39,903 nt of DNA from DATFKA01 sp042095835 (GTDB lineage: Bacteria; Bacteroidota; Bacteroidia; Chitinophagales; Saprospiraceae): assembly GCA_042095835.1 (NCBI GenBank), contig JBELML010000044.1, forward strand, positions 1 through 39,903. The letters run 5' to 3'. The notes below the pieces were generated by a model, which had not been told where the DNA came from, did no database searches, and was given only the letters and a program-made list of their open reading frames with translations. The position numbers and the translations under genes were made by a program. This document shows positions 8,987 to 16,995 of this stretch, in pieces. Positions within the stretch are counted from its first letter, which is position 1; each line of letters starts with the position of its first letter.

Positions 8987-10414
8987 TTGCTCTTAAGGAT
9001 AAAAAATAAATATCTACTACTGCTGATCATGGCTTCCATGATCCTTATTTCTATATTCCTAGGTTTATGGCTCAGACAGACTTATTTTCGAGAAAAGGAT
9101 AGCTTAAGGAGAACCACTTCCAACATTTTTCGCAATAGTGTTTTCGAGTTACAAGATCAACTATTACACCGAGTTGTTATACAACCCGTTTTGTATAGTC
9201 TCCCGGATTCTACCGAGATTAAAGATTTATCTTTCAACTCCTGGAGAGAAGGTGGAGAGCGAACCAGTATTTCCGATATTAAAGCAAAACTCGAAGCGGA
9301 TCAAAAAGGGAATCCTTCTAGTGACCAAGGCGCAATAAGAAGTCGATTTCTGAGATCTTTAGCCTTTGCCTTTCGGGACTTAAAGGAACAAATTCCAGAT
9401 TCGATTGGTATGAGAAATGATTCCATCAGGATTGGAGCATTACATCAGACCTATCAAGCTGCTCTTGAAGAAGACAATATTAAAATCCCTTTCCAGGTCT
9501 CTAGAATGGAAAAAGGTCAAGAACTGCTCCCCAATAACAAAGGGTTCTATACAAGACCTATGCGAGCTGATATTCCGTTTGGGACACAATACGTAGCACA
9601 TTTCCCACGAGTATCTGCTTTGATTTTACAGAAAATGACCTCACAAATATTATTCAGCCTTCTTTTACTATTCCTCACTGGCCTTTCTTTTGGCTTGGTT
9701 TATAATAGTTTAAAACAGCAGCTACAACTCACAAAAATTAAAAATAGTTTCATCAGTAATATTACCCATGAGCTACAGACACCTATCACTTCAGTGGGCG
9801 TAGCGCTAGAGGCCATAAGCAGTTTCGATGTTTTAGAAAATAAAGAGCGGACCAAGGAGTACATCGAGATTTCTAAGCTGGAGTTAAAAAGGCTATCTAC
9901 CCTAGTCGATAAAGTCTTACGCTCCGCAATGTTCGAACAAAAAAACGTTGACATTAATCGGGAGTCCATCGATTTTCAAGGCTTACTGAAAGAGGTGATC
10001 CACCAAATGCAGATACGCTTTCAAGAGCAATCGGCACATGTCAACACTCAATTTAATGGCCAAAACTTTGAAATAGAAGGAGATCGAATGCACCTTGGCA
10101 ATATCCTTTATAATTTATTAGACAATGCCTTGAAGTATACCAAAGAACAACCCAATATCCTAGTCGAATTAAATGAAGGCAAGGAAAAGATTACTTTAAA
10201 AATCAGTGACAATGGGATAGGTATTGACCAGGCTTATGCCAACAAAATATTTGAGCCTTTCTTTAGAGTACCCAACGGAGATTTACACAACACCAAAGGC
10301 TACGGTCTTGGATTGAGCTATGTACACTCCATTATTAAAAAGCATAAAGGGAAAATCCGAGTGAAAAGTACTATTGGAAAAGGCAGTACCTTTTATCTAG
10401 ACTTTCCGAAGTAA
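8987..10414 (+). CDS. Membrane sensor histidine kinase
   Basis: A 475-residue HisKA/HATPase_c kinase that would autophosphorylate in response to a periplasmic signal and pass the phosphate to the regulator encoded next. A membrane segment lies at about residues 9-29, a periplasmic sensor region at about 30-210 (unrecognised), and a second membrane segment at about 219-240. Next comes the H box SNITHELQTPIT with the phosphoacceptor His261, the N box NILYNLLDNALKYT, G1 DNGIGID, F box FEPFFR and G2 GYGLGLSYV. The frame begins at a TTG (8987) that gives a positively charged start before the first membrane helix. The first ATG is at 9029 (residue 15), inside that helix, so TTG is favoured but not proven. 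There is one base between its stop and the regulator ATG, indicating an operon. Confidence 0.92.
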   Translation: MLLRIKNKYLLLLIMASMILISIFLGLWLRQTYFREKDSLRRTTSNIFRNSVFELQDQLLHRVVIQPVLYSLPDSTEIKDLSFNSWREGGERTSISDIKAKLEADQKGNPSSDQGAIRSRFLRSLAFAFRDLKEQIPDSIGMRNDSIRIGALHQTYQAALEEDNIKIPFQVSRMEKGQELLPNNKGFYTRPMRADIPFGTQYVAHFPRVSALILQKMTSQILFSLLLLFLTGLSFGLVYNSLKQQLQLTKIKNSFISNITHELQTPITSVGVALEAISSFDVLENKERTKEYIEISKLELKRLSTLVDKVLRSAMFEQKNVDINRESIDFQGLLKEVIHQMQIRFQEQSAHVNTQFNGQNFEIEGDRMHLGNILYNLLDNALKYTKEQPNILVELNEGKEKITLKISDNGIGIDQAYANKIFEPFFRVPNGDLHNTKGYGLGLSYVHSIIKKHKGKIRVKSTIGKGSTFYLDFPK

Positions 10415-10415
10415 G

Positions 10416-11099
10416 ATGATTAAAATTCTATACATAGAAGATGAGCCTTTTTTAGGGAAAATTGTCAAAGAGACCCTTGAAAGCAGAGCATTTGAAGTAC
10501 TCATGCTCAATAATGGTAGCGATGCCGAACAGCATTTCCTAGCATTCCAACCTGATATCTGTTTATTGGATGTCATGCTGCCTGGGAAAGATGGTTTTTC
10601 TATCGGCAAAGAAATTAAAGCCCTCAATCATCAAATGCCTATCATCTACCTAACCGCTAAAACCCAAACGCAGGATGTCTTGAAAGGCTTTGACAGTGGC
10701 GGCAATGACTATGTACGCAAGCCATTTAGTGTCGAAGAGCTCATTGTTCGGATCAATAATCTTTTGCAACTACAGGCAGGCAGTAAAAAACAAGAAAAGC
10801 TGCAAAGTATACCATTAGGCAAGTATACCTTTGATTATAAAAAGTACGAATTAAGAGGTCCAAGCTCTACAAAAAAGCTCTCTCATCGAGAAATGGAATT
10901 GCTCAAAATACTGGCTCAAAACCAAAATCTCACCATCGAACGCAAACGCATCCTCAAACAGATATGGGGCGACGATTCCTTTTTCAATTCTCGAAATTTA
11001 GATGTTTATATTACTAAACTCAGATCTTATTTAAAGGAAGACTCCAATATTAAAATCATTACTTTAAAAGGTATCGGCTACCAGTTTGTGGTCGACTAA
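10416..11099 (+). CDS. OmpR/PhoB-type response regulator transcription factor
   Basis: A 227-residue DNA-binding response regulator. The receiver domain (about 1-118) has the acidic pair in YIEDE, the phosphoacceptor Asp52 in LLDVMLPG, the conserved Thr80 (YLTAK) and Lys102 (RKPFS). The C-terminal winged-helix domain (about 130-226) carries the family sequence LSHREMELLKILAQNQN and the ending LKGIGYQFV. It starts one base after the histidine kinase stop, so the two form a cognate pair. Targets cannot be read from the window. The neighbouring GLPGLI gene and the downstream flavin monooxygenase are possible targets only by proximity. Confidence 0.95.
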   Translation: MIKILYIEDEPFLGKIVKETLESRAFEVLMLNNGSDAEQHFLAFQPDICLLDVMLPGKDGFSIGKEIKALNHQMPIIYLTAKTQTQDVLKGFDSGGNDYVRKPFSVEELIVRINNLLQLQAGSKKQEKLQSIPLGKYTFDYKKYELRGPSSTKKLSHREMELLKILAQNQNLTIERKRILKQIWGDDSFFNSRNLDVYITKLRSYLKEDSNIKIITLKGIGYQFVVD

Positions 11100-11156
11100 G
11101 TAATGATTATACGCAGGAAATTCTTGACCAATGCCTCATTTTTTGGAGAAGTTTTT

Positions 11157-11178
11157 TACTTTTAGCGAAAATTCGCTA
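11157..11178 (+). promoter_or_regulatory. -7-like box followed by a 16-base palindrome upstream of the SsuD-like gene
   Basis: TACTTTTA (11157-11164) resembles the -7 box TAnnTTTG with one change. It runs into the inverted repeat TAGCGAA-aa-TTCGCTA (11163-11178). The same 14 bases GCGAAAATTCGCTA recur at 12683-12696 after another -7 box. A regulator bound here would cover the transcription start. The role is inferred. Confidence 0.4.
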
Positions 11179-11195
11179 GAAATAATTCAACAGAA

Positions 11196-12350
11196 ATGAA
11201 TTCAATCAAAGTAAGGTCGAGAGCGGTCCAAGGAGCAGAAGTATCTTGGTTTGCCCCTATTTGCAATGGTGATGATGCCTTCTTGGGGGCGCATGACGAC
11301 CGCTACCGAAGTAGTTGGGACAAGGCCTCCAACATTTTACTCACTGCTGATCGTCTGGGTTATCGCAATATTTTGTGTCCTTCTTCTTACCAAGTCGGTC
11401 AAGACACCTGGTCCTTCGTTTCTGCTGTTGCTCCGCTGACCAAGAACATCAATTTACTAGCTGCTATCCGCTCTGGCGAGGTCCATCCACCAATGCTTGC
11501 AAGGGCAATTGCTACCGTAGATCATATATTAAAGGGCAGGTTGACCCTCAATGTTATTTCGTCCAACCTGCCAGGTGAAGACCTGAGCTCGGCTGACCGA
11601 TATCAGCGCTCAAGGGAGGTGATTCGAATTTTGCGTCAAGCCTGGACCGAAGAAGAGATCAACTACAAAGGACAATTCTATAATCTACAGCTACCTACTG
11701 ATCCTGTAAAACCCTATCAACAAAATGGCGGTCCATTGCTGTATTTTGGAGGTTATTCTCCTGCGGGAGTGGACTTATGTGCAGAATTTTGTGACGTATA
11801 CCTGATGTGGCCCGAAACCTTTGAGAAGATTACTGGTTTAATGCAAAATATGTCTGAAAAAGCGAAGCAATACCAGCGAAGTGTTGATTTTGGCTTGAGA
11901 ATTCACGTTATTGTAAGAGAAACCGAAAATGAAGCGATCGATTATACAAGAACTTTAATGTCTCAGATTGATGACGTCAAAGGACAATCTATTAGAGAAA
12001 GAGCCTTAGATGCTAAAAGCTATGGAGTGGCTCGGCAAGCACAAATGAGAGATATATCAGACAACGACGGTTTTGTAGAAGACAATCTATGGACAGGAAT
12101 TGGACGTGCCCGCTCAGGCTGTGGAGCTGCTCTAGTAGGTACACCGGATCAAATATTAAAAAAAATCAATAAATACATGCAATTGGGTATCCGATCCTTT
12201 ATTTTTTCGGGCTACCCTCACCAGAAAGAATGTGAGCTTTTCGCTCGCTATGTACTGCCACAAATAAAGACGATTTCCTTACCGCAACAACAAGACAGAG
12301 TTCCCGATGAAACTCCTCTAACACCCTTAGGAAAAGGGAAGAGAAAATAA
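11196..12350 (+). CDS. LLM-class flavin-dependent monooxygenase, SsuD (alkanesulfonate monooxygenase)-like
   Basis: A 384-residue luciferase-like flavin monooxygenase close in length and motifs to SsuD, which uses FMNH2 and oxygen to release sulfite from alkanesulfonates. Visible segments include the N-terminal EVSWFAPICNGD, the conserved HPPMLARAIATVDHILKGR, NVISSNLPGED, the DRYQRSREVIRILRQAW helix and YFGGYSPAGVDLCAEFCDVYL. The terminal GTPDQILKKINKYMQLGIRSFIFSGYPH segment is also typical. No ssuABC transporter or flavin reductase gene (ssuE) lies nearby, so the substrate is open and a reductase must come from elsewhere. The last ~20 residues (DETPLTPLGKGKRK) are a low-complexity extension. 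The gene sits alone with its own putative promoter. Confidence 0.87.
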   Translation: MNSIKVRSRAVQGAEVSWFAPICNGDDAFLGAHDDRYRSSWDKASNILLTADRLGYRNILCPSSYQVGQDTWSFVSAVAPLTKNINLLAAIRSGEVHPPMLARAIATVDHILKGRLTLNVISSNLPGEDLSSADRYQRSREVIRILRQAWTEEEINYKGQFYNLQLPTDPVKPYQQNGGPLLYFGGYSPAGVDLCAEFCDVYLMWPETFEKITGLMQNMSEKAKQYQRSVDFGLRIHVIVRETENEAIDYTRTLMSQIDDVKGQSIRERALDAKSYGVARQAQMRDISDNDGFVEDNLWTGIGRARSGCGAALVGTPDQILKKINKYMQLGIRSFIFSGYPHQKECELFARYVLPQIKTISLPQQQDRVPDETPLTPLGKGKRK

Positions 12351-12611
12351 TACCGCAAAGTTCAGAGACCAGTAGCTTGAAGAGTCTTAACACTTCACCT
12401 TTTGACAGTTATTTGCTAATAAATGGGAGTATTACTTTTAAAATTCATAAGTAAACCTTATTTTAGATATCAATTATGCTAAATTAGAAGGAGTTCAGGC
12501 TCTTTTTTTTGATGACCACAAAATTTTTTCCCTATGTATTGTAATCAAAATTATCTTAAATGCACTGATTCACCCTTAGACAACATTTTCTAAAATCTCT
12601 AAGGTTGTTTC

Positions 12612-12651
12612 AAAGCGGTTGATCTATTCATTTGGATCAACCGCTTTTTTG
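12612..12651 (+). terminator. Intrinsic terminator
   Basis: A perfect 13-base stem (12612-12624 with 12635-12647), a ten-base loop and a run of T ending at 12650. It points along the plus strand, so it ends the SsuD-like transcript or a small RNA from the gap. The T run is reused as the start of the -33 TTTG of the next promoter. Confidence 0.85.
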
Positions 12652-12696
12652 TTTTATTAATCTCCAAACCCTATATTTGATCGCGAAAATTCGCTA
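12648..12696 (+). promoter_or_regulatory. Bacteroidetes-type promoter with palindrome over the start site
   Basis: TTTG (12648-12651), 20 bases, then TATATTTG (12672-12679) match the Bacteroidetes promoter consensus. Transcription should start near 12685, inside the palindrome GCGAA-aa-TTCGC (12683-12694). The same palindrome follows the -7-like box upstream of 11196, suggesting a shared operator. Confidence 0.65.
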
Positions 12697-12719
12697 AAAA
12701 GGCATAATATTCTGTTGCT

Positions 12720-13958
12720 ATGGATTTGAGTGTTGTCATTATTGCCATCCCAATGTACTTTACCTTGATGGCTATCGAACTGGTCTACGAATCGATCACC
12801 AATCGCAAAACCTATCGCCTCAACGATGCGATCACCAATATCAGTACAGGTACGCTACAACAATTGAGTGGTACTTTCTTACACGTTCTCAAAGTGGGCT
12901 TATACCTACTGATGTACGAGTATGTGGCCTTTATTCATTTAGAGCAAACCTGGGCTACCTTTGCACTTGCTTTCCTGGCCTGGGACTTCTGTTATTATTG
13001 GGAGCATCGCCTGGCGCATGAGGTCAATTTGTTCTGGGGAGGGCATAGTGTGCATCACCAAAGTGAAGATTATAATCTATCGGTAGCTCTCCGCCAAAGC
13101 TCTACTGCCTTCATCTGGGGTATCCCGATATTCCTGCCAATGGCCATGATCGGTATACATCCCAACCATTTTTTAATCGCAGGTGGCCTCAATCTGCTAT
13201 ACCAATTTTGGATACATACCGAGCATATCAAGAAAATGCCCAAATGGTTTGAGGCTCTTATGAATACGCCTTCTCATCATCGGGTTCATCATGGTAGAGA
13301 CCCTAAATATTTAGATAAGAACTATGCAGGCGTTTTTATCATTTGGGATCGGATGTTCGGCACTTTTAAAGAAGAGGAAGAAACGCCCAATTATGGTGTC
13401 ACCAAACCACTGAAAAGTTGGAACCCGGTTTATGCAAATTTTGCCCACTACATCGATCTAGCTGGTCAGGTAGGACAAGCAAGAAATTTCAAGGATGGTT
13501 TACGCATTCTATTCAAGCCTCCAGGTTGGAAGCCAGCCTATTTAGGTGGTGCTGATATCCCTCCTGAGGTGCCTGCCACTTATCATAAATATGATGTCAA
13601 AACTACACTCCAACTCAACTTATATATTTTCGTACAGTTCCTACTTGCCTTGGGTTTGTATGCCCTCTTTTTCTTTAAAAGTGGAGATATGTTAGGGTCT
13701 ATTAAAGGGGCGTATGCCATTTGGATAGTCCTCACTACGCTCATGTTTGGTTTTTTATTTGAACTCAACAAAATTTGGTTGGCAGCGCTAGAGATTATTC
13801 GATTATTGAGTATTCCTGTAGGCATTGTGAGCCTGGGAATTTTTCCAGACTGGGCATTTTGGGCAAGTATGGTGTTTAGTGCCGGAAGTATTGCTTGTTT
13901 TCTTTTCCTTTTTATAAAAACCGCTAGCCCCGACGATCCTAGCTTAGAGCATGTTTAA
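12720..13958 (+). CDS. Sterol desaturase / fatty acid hydroxylase family membrane protein
   Basis: A 412-residue integral membrane di-iron enzyme of the fatty acid hydroxylase superfamily, which hydroxylates or desaturates lipids such as sterols, carotenoids or alkylglycerols. The His clusters needed to bind two irons are all present: HRLAH (96-100), HSVHH (109-113) and HHRVHH (186-191), with extra His at 166 and 169 in WIHTEHI. Membrane helices flank them, and four or more further helices follow after residue 290. The extended C-terminal membrane half makes it resemble the alkylglycerol monooxygenase-like subgroup more than short bacterial carotene hydroxylases. The sodium symporter gene follows after 50 bases on the same strand. 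The substrate is not determinable here. Confidence 0.88.
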   Translation: MDLSVVIIAIPMYFTLMAIELVYESITNRKTYRLNDAITNISTGTLQQLSGTFLHVLKVGLYLLMYEYVAFIHLEQTWATFALAFLAWDFCYYWEHRLAHEVNLFWGGHSVHHQSEDYNLSVALRQSSTAFIWGIPIFLPMAMIGIHPNHFLIAGGLNLLYQFWIHTEHIKKMPKWFEALMNTPSHHRVHHGRDPKYLDKNYAGVFIIWDRMFGTFKEEEETPNYGVTKPLKSWNPVYANFAHYIDLAGQVGQARNFKDGLRILFKPPGWKPAYLGGADIPPEVPATYHKYDVKTTLQLNLYIFVQFLLALGLYALFFFKSGDMLGSIKGAYAIWIVLTTLMFGFLFELNKIWLAALEIIRLLSIPVGIVSLGIFPDWAFWASMVFSAGSIACFLFLFIKTASPDDPSLEHV

Positions 13959-14008
13959 AAGCTATTTGAAGCTAAGCCTATTTTTTTGCGCACAAAACGA
14001 AAAACCGC

Positions 14009-15562
14009 ATGATCATTGACCTTGTCATTGTCCTCATCTACTTTACCGCCATCATGGTAGTAGCCCTTTCTGGTCGCTCCGCCAAGGAGATGAGTACCGA
14101 AGAGTATTTCCTCAGTAATCGCAATCTCAGGTGGCCGTCTATAGCTTTATCTACCATTGCCACCAACATCCAGGGCTACCAGTTCTTGGGCATGATGGGT
14201 TCTGCTTATCTATACGGTTTGGCCCAGGCCAACCTAGAGATTAATGCAATTACCGGGCTTTGGATGGCAGCTTTCATTTTTGTGCCGCTGTATTTAAAAG
14301 ACAAGGTCATCACGATCACGCAATTCATCCAAAAAAGGCTTGGTCGCTACGTTGGTCTAGCCTATTCGCTGGCGAATTTGCTGATTTTCTCGACCATCGG
14401 ACTTGGTGCCGCTTTATTTTGGGGTGCCTATGCCGCAGAATTGGTTTTTGGAGACTACCTAGTTCTTATAAGTGAAAATAGGCTACTCCGCGTTGCCATC
14501 TTGGTAGTTGGTCTGGGTGTTTTCTCGGCTATTTATACCTTTTTTGGAGGCCTCAGCGCTGTAGTACGTACAGATATCATCCAGTTTGCTATTCTCACTA
14601 TAGGCGGATCGGTTGTCTTATTTACGGCCATCCACCATTTGGGAGGTTGGCCGGAATTGTATAAGAAAACGCCGGAGCTGATGCATTTGCATCTACCTGC
14701 GGATCATCAAGATTTGCCCTGGACACTTGTTTTTGGTTTGTTCCTACTCAATATCAATTATTGGTGTGCCAATCAAAGTGTAGTGCAGCGATCTTTGGCA
14801 GCTCGAAGTTTAAAGGAAGCCCAAATTGGCCTGATGGTCGGTGGCTTGATGAAAGTTTTTATGGCAGTCATTATCGTAGTACCAGGCATTGCCTTGGCGG
14901 GTATTTTAGCCGATAATCCGCTAGCCGAACCAGACCAGACTTTCCCTTATCTAGTCACGACCTACCTACCTGTGGGAGTTCGAGGGCTCATCCTTTGTGC
15001 CCTCTTTGCCTCATTAATGAGTACGGTAGATTCTACCTTCAATTCTCTGGCCACTCTTTGGTCAATCGATATTTATAAAGGTTTTATAAAGCCTGATGCT
15101 ACAGATCAAGAAACCGTAAGAGCGGGGCGAATGAGCATTATCTTTACCTTAGTGACCGGTATTACGATGGGTTTAATTCTTTTATACCTTAAATTCGAGA
15201 ATCCAGAAGCTGCTTTCACGCACCAGCTCAATGAATTGAGGTATTACATCAATTGTGGTATTGTAGTCATTATTTGTTCTGCCGCCTTTCTTATTTTACC
15301 TAAGCAGTGGATTGTCATCCTTGCTTTTCTAGTGACCATACCGATTAATATCTGGATCAAGCAGAGCTATCCGGAGATGAATTATTTTGTTAGAGCAATG
15401 TGGGTGATTCTTTCTGGATTGAGTATAGTAAGTATTGCAAGTAGGCTAGGTGGCCGACTTCGCAAGACTAAAGAATTTCTATTTTCAGGAGATAGTAAAG
15501 TCTCCATTTATGGCTATTTATTGCTTTGTTTAATGCTGCTTTTGCACCTTATTTTCCATTAA
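14009..15562 (+). CDS. Sodium:solute symporter (SSS family)
   Basis: A 517-residue inner-membrane transporter of the SSS family, which brings in sugars, organic acids, amino acids or vitamins with Na+. About 13-14 hydrophobic helices are visible. SSS features include the N-terminal Ser/Arg-rich loop before EEYFLSNRNLRWPSIALS, the SxxATNIQGYQFLGMMGSAY helix, FFGGLSAVVRTDIIQF, NQSVVQRSLAARSLKEAQ and ALFASLMSTVDSTFNSLATL. The SLMSTVDST helix is the region that supplies the conserved Na2-site Ser/Thr in the family. It starts 50 bases after the hydroxylase gene and may share its transcript. The substrate cannot be assigned; the sugar-transporting (SglT-like) branch is a reasonable guess. Confidence 0.9.
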   Translation: MIIDLVIVLIYFTAIMVVALSGRSAKEMSTEEYFLSNRNLRWPSIALSTIATNIQGYQFLGMMGSAYLYGLAQANLEINAITGLWMAAFIFVPLYLKDKVITITQFIQKRLGRYVGLAYSLANLLIFSTIGLGAALFWGAYAAELVFGDYLVLISENRLLRVAILVVGLGVFSAIYTFFGGLSAVVRTDIIQFAILTIGGSVVLFTAIHHLGGWPELYKKTPELMHLHLPADHQDLPWTLVFGLFLLNINYWCANQSVVQRSLAARSLKEAQIGLMVGGLMKVFMAVIIVVPGIALAGILADNPLAEPDQTFPYLVTTYLPVGVRGLILCALFASLMSTVDSTFNSLATLWSIDIYKGFIKPDATDQETVRAGRMSIIFTLVTGITMGLILLYLKFENPEAAFTHQLNELRYYINCGIVVIICSAAFLILPKQWIVILAFLVTIPINIWIKQSYPEMNYFVRAMWVILSGLSIVSIASRLGGRLRKTKEFLFSGDSKVSIYGYLLLCLMLLLHLIFH

Positions 15563-15706
15563 TCAAATTCGGAGATGGTCCATTAAGTAAAGCATCTGAA
15601 AAATATTCCTTACTTTGTCGTGACGAAAAATTTGCCTTGAGTAGGTTGATCGTTTAGTTTATGGTTCAGATTTCAAACCTGCTCAAATTATCTAAAATCT
15701 ACAATC

Positions 15707-16042
15707 ATGAAGAGAAGATTATTTTTAGCGGCTGGTGCGGTCGCTAGTTCTGGTGTCGCTGCCAATGCGGGCACCCTGTCTAAAGTTGGACATTATGTTC
15801 ATTTCCAAACACTTAATGCTACACAGAAAACTCAGCTAGGCAACTTTCAAAATGACTTATACATCGGACTTGCTGATAAGCCCAATGGTAAGCGCATCAG
15901 TCAGGAAGCTTGTCGGATTAATTCCATTGTTTCGAGAACCGAAAAAAATGGAGATTACGAGTTGGTTTTTCTAAATGATAGAAATACTAAAATAACTTTA
16001 AGCCACCGAGGCGGAAACGCAAGAGTACTCGTTCATGCTTAA
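15707..16042 (+). CDS. Small exported protein with twin-arginine-like signal
   Basis: A 111-residue protein that I do not recognise. It begins MKRRLFLAAGAVASSG, which fits a Tat signal (RRxFL followed by a weakly hydrophobic Ala/Gly/Val stretch), probably cleaved after ANA. The remaining ~85 residues look like a small compact domain with mixed strands (GDYELVFLNDRNTKITLS). No cysteines needed for heme or iron-sulfur clusters are apparent apart from one Cys at about residue 67. The stop is two bases before the ATG of the bile-acid-type symporter, so the two genes are very likely translated together. The 144-base gap upstream separates it from the sodium:solute symporter. Confidence 0.7.
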   Translation: MKRRLFLAAGAVASSGVAANAGTLSKVGHYVHFQTLNATQKTQLGNFQNDLYIGLADKPNGKRISQEACRINSIVSRTEKNGDYELVFLNDRNTKITLSHRGGNARVLVHA

Positions 16043-16044
16043 GT

Positions 16045-16995
16045 ATGAAAAAGCTGGCTAAACGTCTAAGTTTTACAGTAGCAGTGCTATTGGCAGCCGT
16101 CCTAGCATTGCTATTTCCCAACTATATTTTAGATGTAGGAGGTTTCGATACCAAGCAACTCATCATACCCTTATTGATGCTGATCATGTTTGGAATGGGA
16201 ACCACCATGACCTTAAATGATTTTAAGGGCGTCATCCAAATGCCCAAGGGGGTATTGGTAGGCGTTTTTTGCCAGTTTTCCATTATGCCTGTCATTGGGT
16301 TTTCCTTGACCAAAATCTTTGACTTTCCACCTGAAATTGCCGCTGGCCTTATTTTGGTGGGTTGTTCACCGAGTGGCTTGGCCTCCAATGTTATGGCCTA
16401 CATCGCTAAAGCCAATATTGCGCTGTCGATCACATTGACAGCTGTTGCAACGCTCCTCTCTCCTATTCTCACACCGGCCTTAATGAAATGGTTGGCGGGT
16501 GCTTATGTTCCAATTGATTTCCTCAGTATGATGTGGAGTATTGCAAAGATTGTCATCCTTCCAATCATTGCAGGTTTGCTTTTAAATCAATTCTTAGGTA
16601 AGCAGATTGCTGGCTTAAAGAAAATATTTCCAATCATCTCCATGCTAGGCATTGTGCTCATCATTGCGGTAATCACCGCAGCAGGTAGAGATTCCTTATT
16701 AGAGATTGGTCTACTACTTATCGTAGCCGTCATCATACACAACACTTGTGGCTACCTGCTTGGCTATTACCTAAGTCGACTACTCGGAATGGATATTGCC
16801 GCAAGTCGAACCATTGCTTTTGAAGTCGGCATGCAAAATTCGGGGCTTGCCTCGGGTATTGCCTTAGAAATGGGAAAAGTCGCCACGATGGGCCTAGCCC
16901 CCGCAGTATTTGGTCCGTGGATGAATATGTCTGGTTCCGCTTTAGCAGCTTATTGGAAAGACAAATTGCCTACAACTACTACAGTCTCGGATTAA
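16045..16995 (+). CDS. Bile acid:sodium symporter family (BASS) transporter
   Basis: A 316-residue inner-membrane protein of the BASS family, which couples Na+ to uptake of organic anions (bile acids, pyruvate, pantoate and others). About nine or ten helices are visible. Family segments are the MFGMGTTMTLNDFKGVI opening, LILVGCSPSGLASNVMAYIAKANIALSITL (the crossover-helix region) and FEVGMQNSGLASGIAL (the second crossover). It starts two bases after the small Tat-like protein. Its last 17 bases overlap the 3' end of the convergent minus-strand gene. Bacterial BASS substrates vary and none can be assigned here. Confidence 0.9.
   Translation: MKKLAKRLSFTVAVLLAAVLALLFPNYILDVGGFDTKQLIIPLLMLIMFGMGTTMTLNDFKGVIQMPKGVLVGVFCQFSIMPVIGFSLTKIFDFPPEIAAGLILVGCSPSGLASNVMAYIAKANIALSITLTAVATLLSPILTPALMKWLAGAYVPIDFLSMMWSIAKIVILPIIAGLLLNQFLGKQIAGLKKIFPIISMLGIVLIIAVITAAGRDSLLEIGLLLIVAVIIHNTCGYLLGYYLSRLLGMDIAASRTIAFEVGMQNSGLASGIALEMGKVATMGLAPAVFGPWMNMSGSALAAYWKDKLPTTTTVSD

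Larger units (their letters stand above)
12351..12719 (+). other. 370-base gap: possible structured RNA, terminator and promoter
   Basis: No open reading frame of note is seen. The first 200 bases are AT-rich with no recognisable element beyond a run of eight T near 12507. The right part holds two successive hairpins: CCTTAGA (12574-12580) pairing with TCTAAGG (12598-12604) around an inner ATTTT/AAAAT pair, then the strong terminator hairpin. That arrangement could be the end of the SsuD-like transcript or of a small RNA starting inside the gap. It matches no RNA family I recognise. Confidence 0.4.
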
